From Gautieria morchelliformis (Eukaryota; Basidiomycota; Agaricomycetes; Gomphales; Gomphaceae): 64,000 bases of DNA. Made by a program: the position numbers and the translations under genes. Where the stretch lies: contig WHVA01000100.1 of NCBI GenBank assembly GCA_015179125.1, positions 204,152 to 268,151 on the forward strand, in the 5' to 3' direction. This document shows, in pieces, positions 46,163 to 58,185 of this stretch. The notes under the pieces were generated by a model that was not told where the DNA came from, searched no databases, and worked only from the letters and a program-made list of their open reading frames with translations. Position 1 is the stretch's first letter. Each line of letters opens with the position of its first letter.

Positions 46163-49100
46163 TTGCTGTCGTTTAAGCCTCCATGGCAGCGAAGCTTGAC
46201 ACGTGGCCTGGCACGTCGTGAAGATAGCTATAAAACAACAACCGCCACTAACTCAATTACAAATGAAATTATAACACACACTTTGGTTGCTTGCACCGGT
46301 CATGGCTCTGAATTATCTGGAACTTCACTCTTGAAAGACCCACCTGGCTCCCTCGGTGGGCACTTTAGGGTGGCACAGAATCAGACGGGAGGTCCTTCAT
46401 CCGAGCAATCGGAGAAGCCACCCCTCAGTTCTGAGACAGAAGGACCGACCGTCAACAAAATAAGTGTAAACTCAGCCCTAAGAAACAAAGGCCTGATAGA
46501 ACAAAAGAGTAACCGTCAAAGACAAGGTCACTCTGAAAAGCAAGACTTGAGGGCGAAAACGCGGAAAAGCAGCGCCCGCTTGGTAAACCCGACCCAGCGA
46601 AGGGGAGGGGCCGACAAAGAAAAAGACAAGGGGTTGAGGCAACACCGAATGGAAGACTACTTCCAGGCTAGAAACCCTACCACCACCCAGAATGCCCAGC
46701 CTCTGATGCAAGAGCTGGACAGAGAAGAAAGACAGGAGCAAAGCCCCCCCACACAAAATCAGACAAACGAGCAGCCCGAAGAAAACCCCTTCTTAGAACT
46801 GCATGTAGAAGACCTGATAATGTCCAAAGAAGAGGACGGAGCAGGCGAAGACGGCCACCCACGGCTGAGACAAAGAATGAAAGACCGACAAGCTAAAGTC
46901 GGTAAGAAAAGAGGTATAACCATTGCCTCGTGGAACACAAAAGGAAAAAACGATAGCAACCACAGGTCAAAGTGGAATGCAATCGCAAGAATAATGAGGC
47001 TAAAGGGAATCGCGGTATTAGCGGTCCAAGAAGCCAGGATGAAAACAAATGAGGCGGAAGAAGCCTCGAAAGCAAACCCAGGAATCCTGTTTCTAGTGAA
47101 TGGAGAACACTCCAATAAACTAGGGACACTGTTTGCCATAAACTTGGCAAAGATAAACGCCGAAGAGGCAGAGGTCATTATAGACCACAAACTGCTGGTG
47201 CCAAACAGAGCCCAGATACTAAAGTTGAAATGGGGGGACAACCAACAGCTGAACCTGCTGAATGTCTACGCCCCGAACAACACCGAAGAGAAAATAGACT
47301 TCTTTGAAACTATAAAGAGGTATCTGAACAAGAACAAAAAAGAAGCAATCTGTTGGGAGACTTCAATTGTGTCGAAAAAGACATAGACAGGAGCCCAGCC
47401 CACAAAGACAGGGAAAGAGTCACCGAAGCCTTAAAAGGGGTGATGAAAACAAGAAAACTAAAAGACGTATGGAGGCTGTCAAATGAAAACGAGCTCGCTT
47501 TCATGTTTACACAAAAGGGGTCAAGCTCGTTGGCCAGAATAGACAGAATATACATGACAGACGACATGGCGGAACTGACATACAATGCCACGATAGAGTC
47601 AAACTTCGACCTAAGCGATCATAGCCTAATAACAGCAAAAATAATGGCCGACAATCTCCCGTACAGCGGAGAGGGCATGTGGAAATTAGACGAACAGACG
47701 CTAAATGCAAAGGACTTTCAAAAGAGAGTTGAAAAGCTGCTAGTGAAAAACAATACCTGGGTCAAAAAATACCTAGAAGAAGAAGCAAATGCTGAAGGAG
47801 ACAAAGAAAAGATAAGGCTCCTCTGCAGCAATGGGAACAACCCACAAGCAAAGTGGAAAGCTCTGAAAAGAGAAGTAAAAAGAATAGCAATCAATGTGAA
47901 AAAACGCAAAAGAAAGAAAAAAGAAGCCACCAAAAAAAGCTTCAAGAAAGACATAAAGAAAGAGCTAGAAAAGGCCCAAAGCCTGCACCTAACAGACGGG
48001 GAACGAAGGAAAGCGACGGAGGAGGCTCTCTTCCTAAAAGAAAAGATTGACAAAGCAGAGGCCGAGAACATAGAAAAGGCCAAAAAGTCCGCAGAAGCCA
48101 GATTCCTGAAGGAAGGAGAGTCAAACACAAAATACTGGTTCGGACTAAACAAACCAAAGCTGCCGCCCAATACAATCCTGGGCCTACAGGATGAAGAGGG
48201 GAGAATAACAAACTCCACAAGAGAAATGACAGAAATAGCCTCCCATTACCATGGAAGACTACAAAAGAAACAAGCAATGATGGCAGAAAGAGAAATAGCC
48301 GTAGAAAAAATGGAAAGACTGGTAGACAAAAAGCTCACCAGAAGCCAAGCAGACATGATGGGGAAAGAAACCACCCTAAGAGAGATAAGAGTGGCAATAA
48401 AGGCCACACAGAACGGAAAATGCCCCGGGCACTCCGGAATAACATACGAGTTCTGGAAGCAATGGATGCCAGACGAAAAAAGAAAACAAACGGGCAACGA
48501 GTGAAAACGTCCCGATATAACAAAGTTGCTAAAAGCCGTCTTCAACGATGTTGAGAGACACGGAATGGAGGAAGATGAATACTCAAAGGGGATCATGTAC
48601 CTCCTGTATAAGAAAAAAGACAAAACAAGGATAGAAAACTATAGGCCAGTGACCTTGCTGGAAACAGACTACAAAGTCCATACAAAAGTAATGGCAAACA
48701 GGCTTGGGAAGTGGCGGGAGACCTGATCCACGCAGACCAGGCCGGCTTCATCCCGGGGAGAAACCTGTATGACCACGCACGTCTGGCGGAAATAATGCCA
48801 GCTTATGCAGAAAGTGAACTGGAAGAGGGCCTAATCCTGAGCCTCGACCAGGAAAAAGCTTACGAAAAAATCGACCACAAATACATGTGGATCATACTGA
48901 GAAAGTTCGGGTTCCCCGAACACTTTATAAACCTAGTAAGGTCCCTATACGGGAAAGCAGCAACAGCGGTGATGGTAAACGGAGTAATACCAACGGCCGT
49001 AGAAATAAGAAGAGGAGCAAGACAAGGAGACCCCATGTCATGCATCCTATACAACCTATCGATAGAACCCCTGGCGTGTGCACTAAGAAAGTCAAAGAAG

Positions 49101-51864
49101 CTTAAAGGCTACTCGACGCAGGGGATAAAAAAACTCATAGCCAAGCTATTCGCGGACGACGCGATAATATACATGAAAGCTACAGACAGCTACAAAAGTG
49201 TAATGAAAACAGTACACTTGTTTGAAATCGCATCCACGGCAGTCTTCAACCTAGATAAGACAGAGGAGCTGCCAATAGGGAGTGAAGACTTCAGAAACAA
49301 AGTCATAACCACAAGAATGGTGGGAGACGAAAGACTACCCGACCATGTAAAGATCAAAAAAGATGGAGAACCCATGAGAACCCTCGGGGCATGGGTCAGA
49401 AACAAGGTCTCCATAAAAGATAAATGGAAAGACATAATAGATAAGCAAAAAGCAATAATGGACGTATGGGCAAAGAGCTGTCAAGATTGGATTTTGGGTG
49501 TTAATATCGCATGTTAGTGGCGAATGCCCGAATAGCGTGTGCGATCTAGCGAATTGCCCAGCGAACAGTACCAAAGAGGTAAGGGTTAAGAAGTAAGAGG
49601 GTTACTCGAAAGGAATTTGCCCTGATCTACAGTCATAGCGAAATAGCCCATGGCACTTGATGATGTAATGTGCAAGGTGTCACGGAAAGGTTGTCTAAGT
49701 AGCGACAATCCTTTCATCGGCGAAGGTGCTCCTTCGGAGCCCTTCGCTGACAGCACAGAAAATAACTCGAAGGCTAAGGTAACAAAGATGAAGTATGAGA
49801 ACTCACCAGTGATGCCTAAGTCCTCTTCTGGTCGAAGATAGAAATCTACAGGAGAAGGCTCAAGACGATGATCACAAGTTTGCACAAGATGGACATATGA
49901 TAATTAAACTGGAGAATATACATGCGAATGTAGACTACTTATACCGAATGCTCATATGGTGCTAGCGAATAGGAAAGAGGCCGTCTGGAGTCAGGGTTGG
50001 ATAGGGGTGCGTGGTCAGGATACATAATAGATGAAATAGACATACAATAGAATGGAAGAGGGGTGCGAACATGAAACGATGAAGAGGAAAGAGGGCAAAG
50101 GCCCCTATGTACAAAAGCACACCTTGGGACCTGCATATACACTACCCTGCAGGGACTCTTCGTCTGCTGGGTTGATCCCACATGACCTACGGGTAGGATG
50201 CCCTGCGAATGCATTCTGGCCATAGGAACACCCAAAGGGGGTTGAGTTGAGAAGATGTTGGGACCAGTGATGAACCATCAATCTGGGTAAAGGATGTCGA
50301 TCGTGTTTGATGGCATGCCTGCTGGCGAATGATACGAGTAGTGAATGGTCATATGGCGAATGTGGCGAATAACGAATGGAGCGAGGAGTGAATGGAGCGA
50401 AGACGAGCGAAAATGGAAGAGTGGTGAAAGGGAAAACAGGGATAGCTGGGTACAAGAAATAAATGAGTCATGACAGCCTGCACCTCCTTGCAATTCATGA
50501 TAGGACCAGTGATGAACCATCAATCCAGGTAAAGGATGTCGATCGTGTTTGATGGCATGGCTACTGGCGAATGATGCGAGTAGCGAATGGTCATTTGGAG
50601 AATGTGGCGGATAGTGAATCGAGCAAGAGGTGAATGGAGCGAAGCCGAGCGAACATGGAAGAGTGGTGGTGAAAGGGAAAACAGGGATAGCTGGATACAA
50701 GAAATGAATGGGTCATGACAACTGTGTAGTGAAAACTTCAGCGAAGCTAATTCGTCCTGCCACTATCCGAATGCATCCTGAGCATGTGGGTCTGTCATGG
50801 AGTGGGAGTTTAACAGATGATGGGTTCTATGATGGATGAGGGCCCCAACACCTGGCGTCCTGGCAGGAATGATGCAAATAGCGAATGCGAAAGCAGTATG
50901 GCGACGAATATTTTGGCAAGATATTCGCTGGTTCGGGAAGCCGTTCGCTGGTTCAGGAGGTCATTCGCTGTGTGCTGAGGGATGATTCGCAGAATAAACG
51001 AATCATGACAAGAGCCACCCCTCCCTAAGGGGAAAAGAATTAATACTGAAAGCACTGGTCACGTCAAGAAGCTGGTTCCTAGCAACGGTAAATGGCATGC
51101 CCAAAGACGTAGAAAAAGAAATGACCAAAAACATGAAGAACTTCCTATGGGATGGGAACAAAAGAGGACTGATGGAGCTAAAGGCCGCCACAGCCAATCA
51201 AGAAGATGGGGGCCTCGGAATCCCAGACATAAAAGCAAGGCTCGCCGCGATACACATAATGTGGCTACAAAAATACCTAGCCATACCAGAAAAGCGCCCA
51301 GACTGGGCTTGGATAGCAGACAGACTCATCTTTGGGGATATCAACCCTAAAGCAGTCCCGAAGGCAGACACCGAATCGAGGATAAGCTGGTTGAAGCAAA
51401 CGTGGAGAACCAAACAAGGGTTACATTCCAGCCTGCCGACATCACTAAAAGAGATGCTAAAGACGGCAGAGACATACAATGTCAGAATACAGGCCAGAAA
51501 GACAGACAAAGGCCTTAAAGAGAAAATGATGGTCTGGCACAACGTGGTCAAGCCGGATGACAACTACAAGTGGAATAAGAAGGCAGCAAAGTGCCTGAGA
51601 AAAAACCACGACATAATCTCAATAAGAGACCTGCAAAGGTCAAAAAGAGGGGCGATAACCCCCAACAGAAAATGTGAAAACCACCACGCCTGCGTGAATG
51701 TGGCGAAGAACCTATACAAACAGTACCCAGAGAAATGGGGCCCTGAAAAAGACACCCCCTACGTGGACGGGCTAGACCACACGACAGGGAGGAAAAGAAA
51801 GTACAAGTGTTTCATGAAGACGGGTGAAAACGTAGCGGACCCAGACATAACAGAAAGAGAACAC
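46163..51864 (+). pseudogene. LINE ORF2 (APE endonuclease, reverse transcriptase), interrupted
   Basis: Segments 46163-47386, 47353-48710, 48711-49478 and 51011-51864. Endonuclease: ITIASWNTKGK, VLAVQEARM, LLNVYAPN, GDFNCVEKD, LARIDRIYMTD, LSDHSLI. Reverse transcriptase: NYRPVTLLETDYK, ADQAGFIPGR, LSLDQEKAYEKID, RRGARQGDPMS, LFADDAI (catalytic). After the D insertion the C-part resumes with HPSLRGKELILKALV, WFLATVNGMP, NFLWDG. Damage: one missing base near 47350 and near 48705, TGA at 48502-48504, and the 1.5-kb D insertion with duplicated AGAGC. Confidence 0.88.
49479..51010 (-). repeat. Solo LTR of family D nested in LINE ORF2
   Basis: 1532 bp, plus-strand ends TGTCAAGATTGG and AATCATGACA; target-site duplication AGAGC at 49474-49478 and 51011-51015. 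Longer than other D LTRs because a segment of about 235 bp (from GGACCAGTGATGAACCATCAAT) is tandemly repeated at about 50262-50735. Confidence 0.93.
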
Positions 51865-53290
51865 TGTTAGGGATTGTCCACAAAGTAGCTACCTATTTAT
51901 GAACATTTACTAGGTAGTTAATTAGTTTCAAATGTCCTCAAGAAGGTTGTATTAATATTTCTATGCTACACTCACATTGGGTCCACAAGATACAACAATC
52001 TCTTGATAGTTTAGCTAAGAATCCCCCACGGTCACATGACTATCACATGACCTCAAAAGCTCAAATCACCTGATCATCCACAGTCACCTGACAATCACCT
52101 GACCTCAAAGTCACTTGATTATCTACGGTCACCTGACAATCACATGACACAGTCACATGACCTCAATCCAGCTTGAAGTCACATGACTTTCCTTCGTCAC
52201 ATGATAATCACATGAGCGTGGGAGTTTCTTACATACTCTTAGCTTTACTGTCACAGAGCTGTGACTTTAACCTAATATAGCAATAGAACCTCCACAGCCT
52301 TCCAATAGTTTCCAAACCTTTCCGAAGCTTCTCTAGCTTCCACAAGGTTCTTCACAGTAGTAGAACCTCTACAAGGTTCCTAGCAGTATTACATAAGCTA
52401 GATAGATGCAGTATAAATAGCCTGCAGTTTTAGCAGTGAAGCAATCAATCATCTTTCACCCAAACCACTCATACCTTGAGTAACTGAAGTGTGACTTCAA
52501 CACAGCCTTGTACTGAAGTACTGGCTCACTGACTTGGCTACAGTCTAAGATTGCAGCAACTCTGATTGGCTCTGAGTAGTACAAGAGTGCTCTATTTTAA
52601 TTGCAGCAGGCTCTGAATAATTGCGCTGCAAACAGCAACATTACTAAGAGTAACTGATTAGTAATCCTGTACAATTAGATGCCACTCTGAGCAGTGATCT
52701 AATAGTCTTGGTTATTAGTTATTCAATTCACACAATAGATTATTAACTTAACTCTGAGTTAAGTGGGTTAATAGCCTTTTGAGTAATTGATCTTTCTTGA
52801 TCAATCAACGCACTGCAGATATTAACCTAACTCAGGGTAAGTGAGTTAATATCCTACGTTTGTTGAGTTGGAAAACCAGAAAAGCCACGAGAATAGTGAT
52901 ATACTTGAACTGAGGAAGAGTTCAAGCGCAGAACTATCTTTTCACATCTTGAGGATTATTGTTGTCTTTAATTCACTTGACCCACGGTCCTAAGACTCTA
53001 AGTAGCTTTCCCCCTTAAAGTATCTGGACCCTTGGATGCCTATAAACATTCTTTGACCTCACAAAGTATTGCACAATCTAAGAACTACATGTGTTCAGTT
53101 AAATCTCTATTGCTACACTTCCTGTACCAATACTGATTCTGATTGTTCACTGGAGTATAATTTCTTAATTGGGTTCTCCGTTAAAATAGTTCCGAAGCTT
53201 GTGTGTGCTTGTAAAGTCAAATCTCTTATTGAACTTTAGAATTGTGTTTAACACCACAGTTTTACGTTTAGTTCAACGGGTTCCAAACAC
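51865..53290 (+). repeat. LTR-like promoter region of element G
   Basis: Begins TGTTAGGGATTGTCC exactly where LINE coding stops. Contains an array of TCACNTGA words (52032-52215), a TATA box GTATAAATAG at 52411-52420 and A/T-rich leader. The right boundary is not proven; ACA near 53250 or 53292 would suit. A gag-like frame follows at 53608, so I read it as the 5' LTR of a retrotransposon on the plus strand. Confidence 0.55.
52032..52215. repeat. Array of twelve TCACNTGA (E-box-like) words
   Basis: Twelve copies of TCAC(A/C/T)TGA in 184 bp, mostly TCACATGA or TCACCTGA, each with the CANNTG core, separated by irregular spacers such as CCTCAAAG. Confidence 0.9.
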
Positions 53291-53363
53291 TTGTGGGGTA
53301 TGGAGCCCTAAACTCTGCCTTGTATTCCTCTTTTCCTTTATTGTCATAAGAAACCTTTCCCAT

Positions 53364-53560
53364 TGGAGCAGGAGCTCCTGGGGTAGCGGAGTAGGCCAGA
53401 GGCCAGGGAGGAGGCCTTGGTACAGCGGAGAGAGCCGGAGAGCCGGGCACCTGTAGCTAGTCACTGTCACATAGATTATATCATCATCTCTTCTTGCCTC
53501 TCACCAGGGCACAGCTGCGAGCCGCAGGCTCTTCTCCGGTCTCCAGATCCCCCTGCTCCA
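53364..53560. mobile_element. 197-bp element with 9-bp terminal inverted repeats, copy 1
   Basis: Ends TGGAGCAGG and CCTGCTCCA are perfect inverted repeats. CAT stands on both sides, possibly a 3-bp target-site duplication. Very similar to 55777-55973. No coding capacity. Confidence 0.6.
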
Positions 53561-53607
53561 CATGGTGACACCGAGGGAATCCAATCCTGATCAATACCTG
53601 TGCCGAC

Positions 53608-54440
53608 ATGTTTTTTTCAGGAAACGCCGAGGATGCAGCAGCTTGGCTGAGCCACTTCAAAGCCTGTACAGACGATCTATTCGACGACGAAAAGAAGATT
53701 GAATTATTCATACCACATCTTGGGAAAGACACCAACACAAAGAAATGGTGGGAAACAGCGTACAGGGTAGACCGCACAAACTGGCAGGCGATCATGACCG
53801 CCTTCATTGAGTGGGGAACAGGACCAAAAGCAGCCACAGATGACAGACGGCCACAGAGCACAAACCAGACCATGAAAACTCAACAGATGTCGAAGAAAAA
53901 GAACGAGGCACGTCAAGCCCGAGAACACGAGAAAAAATGCTCGAGCGGGAAGCACACAGCCGAGCAGAGAGCGCAGCTGATGACAACCGGCGTTCACCAC
54001 AGACCAACCTGAGCACAGAGCCTCGCGAAATGAGGAACGAAAGTCTGCAAGGGACACAGGGTGCGGAACTCGAGAACACCAGGGAAGTCAGGTGCGAGAC
54101 AGAAAACGAGCACGGACACAAGCACAGAGGTGGCCAAGAGCTAGCCAGCGAGACAGACCAGGGGACGGAAAGGGAGAGCGCATGCACCTGCACCATGACC
54201 CAGCCAGCACGACGTCCATGCGTGATGTCGGCACCACTGTCCCCACGTTCCCTTTCCGCAGCATCAGCGCACTGCACTACCTGCCACACATGCGGCACAC
54301 ACATCCAGAACTTGAACCCAGGCACACACGACAGACACGACGCGGACAGACACGCCGCACACGTATGCATCATGGCTACCCATGCAGCTCCACACCATGA
54401 CCCACAGGACACAAGCGGCTGTGCAGACGCAGACACGTGA
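53608..54440 (+). pseudogene. Gag-like protein of element G
   Basis: Residues 1-70 look like a retroelement gag (FFSGNAEDAAAWLSHF, DDEKKIELFIPHLG, KWWETAYRVD). The frame then enters a charged helix (KKNEARQAREHEKK). At the A6 run about 53933-53938 one base appears to be missing and the frame continues as MLEREAHSRAES to 54440, becoming Thr/His-rich with a CTTCHTC motif. Assignment of the second half is uncertain. Confidence 0.55.
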
Positions 54441-55776
54441 TACAGCCACACAGACCACCGAGGACGTGACACAGCGCAGATACACACACAGCGCAGATAC
54501 ACACCCGCCTCCACGCTGCCGCCCTAATAAGGACGACCTACGCGCCGACTCGCGAGACTGGGACACAAACGAACGACGCCGTGCCACAGACCCGCGAGAA
54601 CGAGACATGGACGCGCGCAAGCAGAAGCCTGACGTGTGACGCAACCACACAGACAATGTACACGCCCCCTGGACCACAGCCACCCGCACCAACGCGCTCT
54701 ACAACCACGCAGATGCACACCGCCGCGTCAAAGACACACGAGACGGCCACAGCCATGCAGCATCACACCCCAGCAACCCTGACCGAGACCACGAACCTGA
54801 CCGATGCCACGTAGCTCCACACACAGCTGCCACTGGTACCACCTGCAGCCACAGCGCCATCGACTCACGAGCCCGCAACGCACACAAACGATGCCATGCA
54901 ATGCGCACGTGAGACAACGCCGGGCACACGCGCGCACATGACAGGACAGGCAACGCAGACACAGATGCAAACAACGGCCGCAGAGCAGCGGGACCTGTGT
55001 GACCATGCAAACGATGACCCACACACACACAGCCTGCCCCACGCAGCCACACACCCCCCCACTGCTCTCACCATGGAAAACGACACACCGACTCCCGAGA
55101 CCGCGGCCCAGAGGAATGACATCGAGCGGCGGACCCGCGAGACGATGAAGACGAAGGGAAAGAAAGCTGAAGAGGGAGAGACAAGGGAGAAGGAAGGGAA
55201 TGGGAGGGAGTCGATGGGAAAGGAGACAACAGCCACGGAGACGACGAAAAATCGCAGGACGACCGCGCAGATGGCCCACAGTCCACCTAAGCCCCACACA
55301 GCACCCTCACACGACCCCACAATGAGCACTTGTGAGGCTGCCACGCACATGAATGGCGAGGCGACGCAGACACGCGAGGAGACACCGCAGGGGCATGAGG
55401 ATACAGGCAGGAAATCCGAGGACGCAGGACGAAGAGGGGAAAAGAACAGAAGTGGTCATGGGCGGATGAGGTGGAATGCGAGTACAAGCAGAACATGGCA
55501 CCCACACAAGCGACAACCCCCCATGACCTATCATGCCTTCGGACGAGCAGCGCCCAACCCTGGAGAAGCTTGCGACGCCGCACACGCCACCCTCCCAACC
55601 CACAGCACAAAGCACCCCCTCCCCATCCGACATCGATGACCACTACTTGGACCAGCTACCAATTCTGGTCACCCCACCGGCCACCTATATGGGATCGCAT
55701 CTCAGTATGGATGGTAGAGGGCTGGATACGACGAGAGAGACGCATGAGTGCATGCGTTCCCTCGAGGGAGGGAACC
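54441..55776. other. A/C-rich, T-poor region of uncertain coding value
   Basis: Strong strand asymmetry (plus strand dominated by A and C with many CACA and GACGA words). Frames are open for long stretches simply because T is rare; the longest (54896-55639 plus) is Thr/His/charged low complexity. Just before the second 197-bp element a better-looking segment occurs (HYLDQLPILVTPP, 55633-55671). I regard most as internal DNA of element G. Confidence 0.4.
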
Positions 55777-55973
55777 TGGAGCGGGAGCTCCTGGGGTAGC
55801 AGAGTAGGCCAGAGGCCAGGGAGGAGGCCTTGGTACAGCGGAGAGAGCCAGAGAGCTGGGCACCTGTAGCTAGTCACTGTCACATAGATTATATCATCAT
55901 CTCTTCTTGCCTCTCACCAAGGCACAGCTGCGAGCTGCAGGCTCTTCTCTGGTCTCCAGATCCCCCTGCTCCA
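55777..55973. mobile_element. 197-bp element with 9-bp terminal inverted repeats, copy 2
   Basis: Same orientation and length as 53364-53560, roughly 95 percent identical by eye; left end reads TGGAGCGGG, so the inverted repeat has one mismatch. No clear target-site duplication. Confidence 0.6.
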
Positions 55974-57402
55974 CCGTATATCCAAGAAATATAAATGGTT
56001 TGGGTGAGTCTTGGAAAAATACTGAATCTCCCATGGCAAAGGACATCAGAAAATATGGGTGGGGATGCTTCATTGAAAGCTGAGCTGCTGAGGGTGTCTG
56101 GGGATGAAAAATTCCTGTACTGCCGATACCCGGCACCTAACTTGGTACATTCACCCGACTTTCCTTCCCATTCCAAAAATAGTACCTGATTTTGACTTGA
56201 ATTCTACCCCTGTTGACGTAAACGTAGCCGAGTGCCCAATATCCATGAGGCGCCCTATACTGATAATGTTGTTGGGCGCCTCAGGTGCATGTTTTATGTC
56301 ATTGAGTTTGACCCTGAATATCTTGGTTCCGACTTTGAATTCTAAAGGTACTGTACCTCATCCCTGTGTCCTGAGAGAGGCACTGGGCGTGATCCCATCA
56401 ATTATGGTGCTGTCTTCCATGTAAGCTGAAAAATCATTTCTGTTGCGCACTATATGTGTGCTTGCTGCAGAATCAGCAAGCCAGTCTGATGCTGACATTG
56501 AGATAAGGGCAGTATCATTAACCCCAAAAAGCAAAATCATTTTCGTCCACTTGTTTAGCTGTTTCAGTTTTGGGTTTGTACCATGATGGTGTCTGGCCTT
56601 CTTTGCCTCCACCTGGCGCCCAGCAATCCTTGACATAATGACCCTTCTTTCCGCAGTTGCAGCATTTCCCTTTCGTGGCACCCGAATTGTCACGTGACTG
56701 GGTCCTGAGGGCTGTTTGTCAGGTCGACCCAGCCTGTTGTACCCGATCTTCGTCCAAGAGCCTGGCTATCAGGACATCTGAGGAGATTACGGCACTGCTG
56801 GCATTAACCGTGGTAATGAATGAAGACCAAGTTTCCGGCAGTGAAGTGAGTAGCATATTAGAGAAGTCACTGTCTGTGATTAATTGGCCACAGGCACTCA
56901 GCTCTTGGCTGAGTCCCTGGAGCTTCCAGACATGTTCCTCCATATTGACTCTGTCTCTGCGAAGGCACGGAAAAGTTCATGGTGGAGGTTGACAATCCTG
57001 ACCGCACATTTGGATTCAAATATTTCCTGTAATCTAATCCAAATGGCGTGACTTCCCATGAATTGGTCAATATAAATGAGATGTTCATCGGATATACATA
57101 AGCAGATATCTTTCGTCGCCTTCTTGTTTTTTTTTATTCCAATCAGCGATCACCTGTCTCTCTGCCAAAGTTACATTGTCTGGGTCCACTAGTGTGGGTT
57201 CAGCCTCGGTGCCAATTGTGATGTCCCAAAGCTCTTGGTCATCAAGAATCCACTCGAGGTGGTGGTGCCATGTGGCATAATTGTCTCCATTTAAGGGTTC
57301 AATCTTGTAAGCATTATTGGCATTGGCAAGGGACATTGTAGGTTGATTGTTACTGATATGGAAGGTCATTTTGATTAGATATTGGTTTCGGCTGGGGCCC
57401 AT
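55974..57402 (-). pseudogene. Copia family F gag-protease fragment
   Basis: Starts at ATG 57402, inside the primer-binding site. Gag text: LNGDNYATWHHHLEWILDDQELWD, LIARLLDED-type, GLSQELSACGQLITDSDFSNMLLTSLPETW. A knuckle remnant and the protease start ADSAASTHIVRNRNDF follow, then PNNIISIGRLM-like and FLGYTV text at the left end, where the second 197-bp element cuts it. Several frame breaks, including one in a T/A homopolymer at about 57126-57134. Non-functional. Confidence 0.75.
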
Positions 57403-57406
57403 AACC
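57395..57406 (-). other. Copia F primer-binding site
   Basis: GGGCCCATAACC on the plus strand next to the LTR start at 57407; same initiator tRNA-Met anticodon-arm match and same overlap with the gag ATG as in the young copia. Confidence 0.7.
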
Positions 57407-57695
57407 TGTAGGTCGAAGTGCTCACAGTAGATAAGATATGAAGCTTCTTAGTTCGATATGACTGACAGTGATGAGAGCTCACTGTCTTAAATACACATTC
57501 TACTCTAATTGTACTATGTCCTTTTGCCTTGTGAAGTACAAGGGATTACTTGTTCTTCAACTGCACTCCTTGTTCATCCTCTCCTTTGTGTGTCGTATGC
57601 GTCATCTGCTTACATCATTACACCGAAGTGCTGGCTGTCCCTATGTGGCATTGTCCTACTCAACAACATGGAAAAGAGACCTAGAATGGTGGATG
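57407..57695 (-). repeat. Copia F 5' LTR, interrupted by gypsy A
   Basis: Plus-strand start TGTAGGTCGAAGTG. Runs to 57695 and, after the gypsy insertion, continues from 63955 (second copy of GGATG) to beyond the window end. Confidence 0.65.
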
Positions 57696-58185
57696 TGTAA
57701 GGGCAACCCTGGCTGATTGTGGAGATCACACTACCACACAACTGACAAGGGGAAATCCAAAGTATGTATAAATGAACAGAGTATACAAGAGAGGGGATTC
57801 TCACCTGACAAGGGGAAATCCAAAGAGAAAAGTATAAGGACCCCCAATGTCAGCGAGCCCGTATTATACTACGCTGCGCAGCCAGGGACAACACTTGGCA
57901 CCCGCAATCAACCCTGCATCCTCCTGACCTCCCTGACCCTTGATCGACCCTTGATGCCACCTATTACGCGAGTCGCTTGATTTCCAACACTGTTCCGAGA
58001 GCGGAAGTCAGAAATTGGAGTGGAACTGGCAAGGCGAACAGAACTGGTGGAAGTTCTCCCAGAAGCGGAGTCATTTCCGAAAGCGGAAGCGGAGATGGGA
58101 TCGGAACTGGAAGTGGACTCGGAAATGGAGTCGGAACTGGGTGTGGTGTCAGAATTGGAAATGGAAAACAGGGTGTCCCCTGACA
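57696..58185 (-). repeat. Gypsy A 3' LTR
   Basis: TGTAAGGGCAACC to GTGTCCCCTGACA on the plus strand; preceded on the element strand by the polypurine tract 58186-58199. Confidence 0.95.

Larger units (their letters stand above)
43876..51864 (+). mobile_element. APE-type non-LTR retrotransposon (LINE), interrupted
   Basis: Two coding units: ORF1 with a CCHC knuckle and ORF2 with an apurinic-endonuclease domain and reverse transcriptase. About 640 bp of 5' untranslated-like sequence precede ORF1. It inserted in gypsy-B gag. Element D was later inserted at 49479-51010 and element G cuts it at 51865, so the 3' end is not visible here. The coding strand is A-rich, unlike the host genes. It resembles Tad/L1-like fungal LINEs; no RNase H was seen. 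Confidence 0.85.

Noticed and set aside
52032-52215. CRISPR-like array
   Set aside because: Units are 8 bp with irregular spacing inside a eukaryotic LTR; not a repeat-spacer array.
54896-55639. 247-aa plus-strand frame as an independent gene
   Set aside because: Thr/His low complexity in T-poor DNA; opposite frames are open as well.
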